Positions 60,938 through 64,000 of a DNA stretch of 64,000 bases are shown piece after piece. The stretch's first letter is position 1. Every line of letters begins with the position of its first letter. The notes beneath the pieces are model-generated. The model had not been told where the DNA came from. It did no database searches and saw only the letters and a program-made list of their open reading frames with translations. The DNA comes from Acinetobacter oleivorans DR1 (GTDB lineage: Bacteria; Pseudomonadota; Gammaproteobacteria; Pseudomonadales; Moraxellaceae): the NCBI RefSeq assembly GCF_000196795.1, contig NC_014259.1:806001-870000 (forward strand). Reading direction: 5' to 3'. The position numbers were made by a program, and so were the translations under genes.

Positions 60938-61188
60938 ATTGTTTTAGTTGAAACGGCTCTAGTCTGCTTATTGAGTTTGACGTGATCATGAAGAATTCAT
61001 GAACTTTCAGTGACACTTGTTAAAACCTTCTTTATGGGTTTGTAGGAAATAGGCATTCCTGCTTTGTTTTTGTCCTAATTGCATTTATTGTGTTAATTCT
61101 ACTTGTCTTTTATATATCGCTCGTTGATGATCAAGATGCCGAATTCGGTATTGCCACCCGTTAATTGACGACTTAATTCTGAGCAGCC

Positions 61189-64000
61189 ATGCTATCTAAA
61201 TTTTTTATTCAGCGCCCTATTTTTGCCAGTGTACTTGCAATTATTGTTATGGCATTTGGTATTTTCTCGGTTCTGAATTTGCCAGTAGAACGCTACCCCG
61301 ATATTGCACCTCCAAAAATTACAGTATCGGCAAGTTATAGTGGGGCAGATGCACAAACGGTTGAGCAAAGTGTTACTCAAATTTTAGAACAGCAAATACA
61401 AGGTATTGATCACTTACTTTATTTCAGCTCTACCAGCGACTCGTCGGGACGTAGCCGAATTACCATTAGTTTTGATAATGGAACAAATCCAGATACGGCA
61501 CAGGTACAAGTACAAAATAGCATTAGTGGCGTGATAAGACGTTTACCAGATGAAGTACAACGCCAAGGGGTGACGGTAAGTAAGTCTCTGGGCGATACTT
61601 TTATGGTGGTAGGTTTATATGACTCGACTGGTAAAGCGGGAAATATTGAGCTATCAGACTATTTAACGACACACGTGGTCGATAACCTGAACCGTATTGA
61701 AGGGGTGGGTGAGTCTGATGTTTTCGGTTCGCAATATGCAATGCGAATCTGGTTAAACCCTGATAAATTAAAACAATATAATTTAATGCCAAGTGATGTT
61801 GCCAGTGCAATCACTGCTCAAAATACCCAAGTGGCTGCGGGTGCAATTGGTGATTTACCTGTTATTGATGGACAATATTTAAATACTAAAGTTACAGCTG
61901 GTTCTCGACTAAAAACAGTCGAAGATTTTAAAAATATTGTAGTGAAATCAAACCAAACAGCGAGTTATGTCTATTTAAAAGATATTGCTAGAGTTGAGTT
62001 AGGTGCAGAAAACTATCAGTCATTTAACACCATTAATGGTTATCCTGCCGCAGGTTTAGGTATTTCACTGTCTTCGGGTGCAAATGCCATTCAGACCTCT
62101 AAACTCATCCATCAAACTCTAGATCAGCTTACAACTAAATTACCTGCTGGCTATAAAATTGTTTATCCACGTGATAATACACCGTTTGTTCAAGAGTCGA
62201 TTAAAGAAGTCGTAAAGACCCTTATTGAAGCGATTATTTTAGTTATTTTGGTAATGTTCCTATTTTTGCAAAGCTGGCGCGCGACACTCATTCCGAGTAT
62301 TACCGTTCCGGTTGTTATTTTAGGAACTTTTGCTGTTTTATACGTGCTCGGTTTTAGCATTAATACCTTAACCCTATTTGCACTGGTACTCGCCATTGGT
62401 TTGTTAGTGGATGATGCGATTGTAGTCGTGGAAAACGTTGAACGGCTCATGCATGAACAGCACTTAACACCCAAAGAAGCAGCGATTGAGTCAATGGGCG
62501 AAATTAGTGGGGCTTTAATTGGGATTACATTGGTATTAACTGCTGTTTTTATTCCAATGTCTTTTTTAGGTGGCTCAATTGGGGTGATTTACCGCCAGTT
62601 TTCCATTACCTTAGTTGCCGCTATGGCGTTATCGCTTGTTGTTGCATTAGTCCTAACACCAGCATTGTGTGCCTTAATTTTAAAGCCTAATCCTCAGCCT
62701 ATGCGCTGGGCAGTTTGGTTTAACCAAAAGATTGATCAACTTAAAAATCAATATATCAAGATCGTTCAAACAAGCATTGATTACAGTAAGTCGGTTGTTG
62801 TGATTTTTGTGGCTTTGATTGCTGTTTTTGCACTGTTCTATAGCGGTTTAAAAAGTGGATTTATTCCTAAAGAAGATCAAGGCATTTTAAGTGTTCAAAT
62901 TAAACTTGTTGATAGCGCTCCGATTTCTCAAAGTCAGAAAATTGGTGAACAAGTTCGTCAATATTTCTTAACTCAAGAAGATAAAAATGTCGATTTAGTC
63001 TTAATCCGCTATGGTCGAAACAATTCGGGTACAGGACAAAATTTAGCACAAGGGTTCATTGCTTTAAAACCGTGGGATGTGCGTACCGGAAAAGAAAACT
63101 CAGCGGATGCTATACAAAAGCGGGCAATGAAATATTTTAGTCAATTAAATAATGCTCAAATTAATGTGACTTTACCACCTTCGGTAAATGGTTTAGGTCA
63201 AACCGACGGTATGGATTTATGGATTCAAGATCTAAATGGGCAAGGACAAGATTTTCTAGATAGCACCTTCCGTCAGTTGCAAACTCAAAGTAAAAATTAT
63301 TCAACTTTTGAAAACTTTGATAAGCAATCAACCAATAGTAAAGCAAATCTCAATATCAAAATTGATCAGAAACAAGCATTAGCAAATGGTTTAGAACTCC
63401 CTGCAATTAACAATACTTTGTCGAGCGCGTGGGGCGGAACGTATGTAAATGACTTTATTGACCGCGGTCGTATTAAGCGTGTCATGATTCAAGGTGATGC
63501 CGAGTTTAGATCGAAACCTGAAGATTTATATAACTGGTCTGTGCGTAACAACCAAAATGAAATGGTGCCTTTTAGTTCATTTGCTAACTTTAGCTGGGGT
63601 GGCGCTCCTGAAATCGTAAAACGCTATATGGGTTATAGCGCCTTGCAGTTACAGGCAGATGTTGCGAGTGGTAGCAGTTCAGGTCAGGCAATGAAAGATG
63701 TTGAACAACTTGTAAATCAGCAAAAAGATGTCGGTTTAGCTTGGACAGGTTTATCTTTTGAAGAACAGAAGTCGACAAATCAGGCCGTCTGGTTATATTT
63801 AATTTCGGCAGGCTTTATTTTCTTATGTTTAGCCGCTCTTTATGAAAGCTTGAGCATTCCAGCCGCTGTGATGACCTCTATTCCGCTAGGTGTCGGAGGA
63901 AGTGTCATTTTCTCTTATATTTTCGGACTACCCAATGATGTGTATTTCCAGATTGCACTGTTAACCACAATTGGTCTGTCATGTAAAAACGCAATTTTAA
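61189..64000 (+). CDS. RND-family efflux permease (HAE1/AcrB-like), truncated by window end
   Basis: 937 residues are visible from the ATG at 61189; the frame is open to the last base and the full protein should be about 1030 residues. Proton-driven inner-membrane drug exporter. TM1 is MLSKFFIQRPIFASVLAIIVMAFG, followed by the porter-domain region, TM helices from about residue 340, the proton-relay Asp pair at 408-409 in GLLVDDAIVVVEN (as AcrB D407/D408), and a second half with YESLSIPAAVM. It does not look like AdeB by motif comparison; AdeG, AdeJ or one of the orphan RND pumps are not excluded. The gene upstream is glpQ on the opposite strand, so no membrane-fusion partner precedes it here. 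Confidence 0.9.
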   Translation, partial: MLSKFFIQRPIFASVLAIIVMAFGIFSVLNLPVERYPDIAPPKITVSASYSGADAQTVEQSVTQILEQQIQGIDHLLYFSSTSDSSGRSRITISFDNGTNPDTAQVQVQNSISGVIRRLPDEVQRQGVTVSKSLGDTFMVVGLYDSTGKAGNIELSDYLTTHVVDNLNRIEGVGESDVFGSQYAMRIWLNPDKLKQYNLMPSDVASAITAQNTQVAAGAIGDLPVIDGQYLNTKVTAGSRLKTVEDFKNIVVKSNQTASYVYLKDIARVELGAENYQSFNTINGYPAAGLGISLSSGANAIQTSKLIHQTLDQLTTKLPAGYKIVYPRDNTPFVQESIKEVVKTLIEAIILVILVMFLFLQSWRATLIPSITVPVVILGTFAVLYVLGFSINTLTLFALVLAIGLLVDDAIVVVENVERLMHEQHLTPKEAAIESMGEISGALIGITLVLTAVFIPMSFLGGSIGVIYRQFSITLVAAMALSLVVALVLTPALCALILKPNPQPMRWAVWFNQKIDQLKNQYIKIVQTSIDYSKSVVVIFVALIAVFALFYSGLKSGFIPKEDQGILSVQIKLVDSAPISQSQKIGEQVRQYFLTQEDKNVDLVLIRYGRNNSGTGQNLAQGFIALKPWDVRTGKENSADAIQKRAMKYFSQLNNAQINVTLPPSVNGLGQTDGMDLWIQDLNGQGQDFLDSTFRQLQTQSKNYSTFENFDKQSTNSKANLNIKIDQKQALANGLELPAINNTLSSAWGGTYVNDFIDRGRIKRVMIQGDAEFRSKPEDLYNWSVRNNQNEMVPFSSFANFSWGGAPEIVKRYMGYSALQLQADVASGSSSGQAMKDVEQLVNQQKDVGLAWTGLSFEEQKSTNQAVWLYLISAGFIFLCLAALYESLSIPAAVMTSIPLGVGGSVIFSYIFGLPNDVYFQIALLTTIGLSCKNAIL

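Noticed and set aside
61192..63778. Minus-strand frames of 60-94 codons opposite the right end of the window
   Set aside because: The plus strand holds one continuous RND permease frame open to the window end; the opposite frames are its shadows.

Overview
The window looks like chromosomal DNA of an Acinetobacter, most likely the A. calcoaceticus-baumannii complex. The basis is the AT-rich housekeeping genes with frequent TTG/GTG starts, a recognisable Acinetobacter order (carA-carB-greA, yhbY|rlmE-ftsH-folP, groES-groEL) and two very large adhesins of the Acinetobacter Bap / Bap-like (BLP) type. No species call is possible from sequence reading alone. There is no rRNA, insertion sequence, CRISPR array or prophage.

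Layout. 1-1.5 kb: a CPA1 Na+/H+ antiporter. 2-14.4 kb: a giant, highly repetitive bap-type adhesin gene, GC-richer than its surroundings, that carries an apparent 13-bp duplication and frameshift near 10.63 kb, splitting it into two reading frames. 14.5-17.9 kb: a translationally coupled pair, an unknown toroid-like protein plus a CapA-type metallophosphatase. 17.9-20.3 kb: small accessory genes (metzincin lipoprotein, alkyltransferase-like protein, universal stress protein, hexapeptide acetyltransferase). 20.3-25.5 kb: the carA-carB-greA run on the minus strand with a clear promoter. 25.6-31.5 kb: a coiled-coil protein, a DOMON-like protein, yhbY, rlmE, ftsH, folP. 31.9-34.2 kb: two identical tRNA-Leu(UAA) genes and a tRNA-Cys(GCA) around a Tat-exported PhoD-like phosphatase. 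34.3-43.4 kb: folD, a methyltransferase, a lipoprotein, an MHS-family transporter, glpK, glpD and pckG. 43.8-45.5 kb: an overlapping lipid-kinase / metallophosphoesterase pair. 45.8-55.9 kb: a second giant adhesin (BLP1-like, 3367 residues, intact). 56-58.3 kb: groES-groEL behind a sigma-32 type promoter, followed by a candidate small RNA. 58.3-64 kb: dgkA, an exported metallo-beta-lactamase-fold enzyme, a GlpQ-like lipoprotein, and an RND efflux permease cut by the window end.

How the genes fit together. Both adhesins have the same plan: an N-terminal BapA-prefix-like module, a hydrophobic stretch, long arrays of Ig-like repeats and a C-terminal type I secretion signal. Neither has a secretion apparatus beside it here, so both presumably use a transporter encoded elsewhere. 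A second theme is glycerol and glycerolipid metabolism: glpK, glpD, GlpQ, DgkA and a YegS/DagK-type kinase lie within about 23 kb, with pckG providing the gluconeogenic exit. The items most worth a second look are the bap frameshift, the Tyr-rich decapeptide repeat near the C-terminus of the BLP1-like protein, the candidate sRNA after groEL, and the unknown gene coupled to capA.
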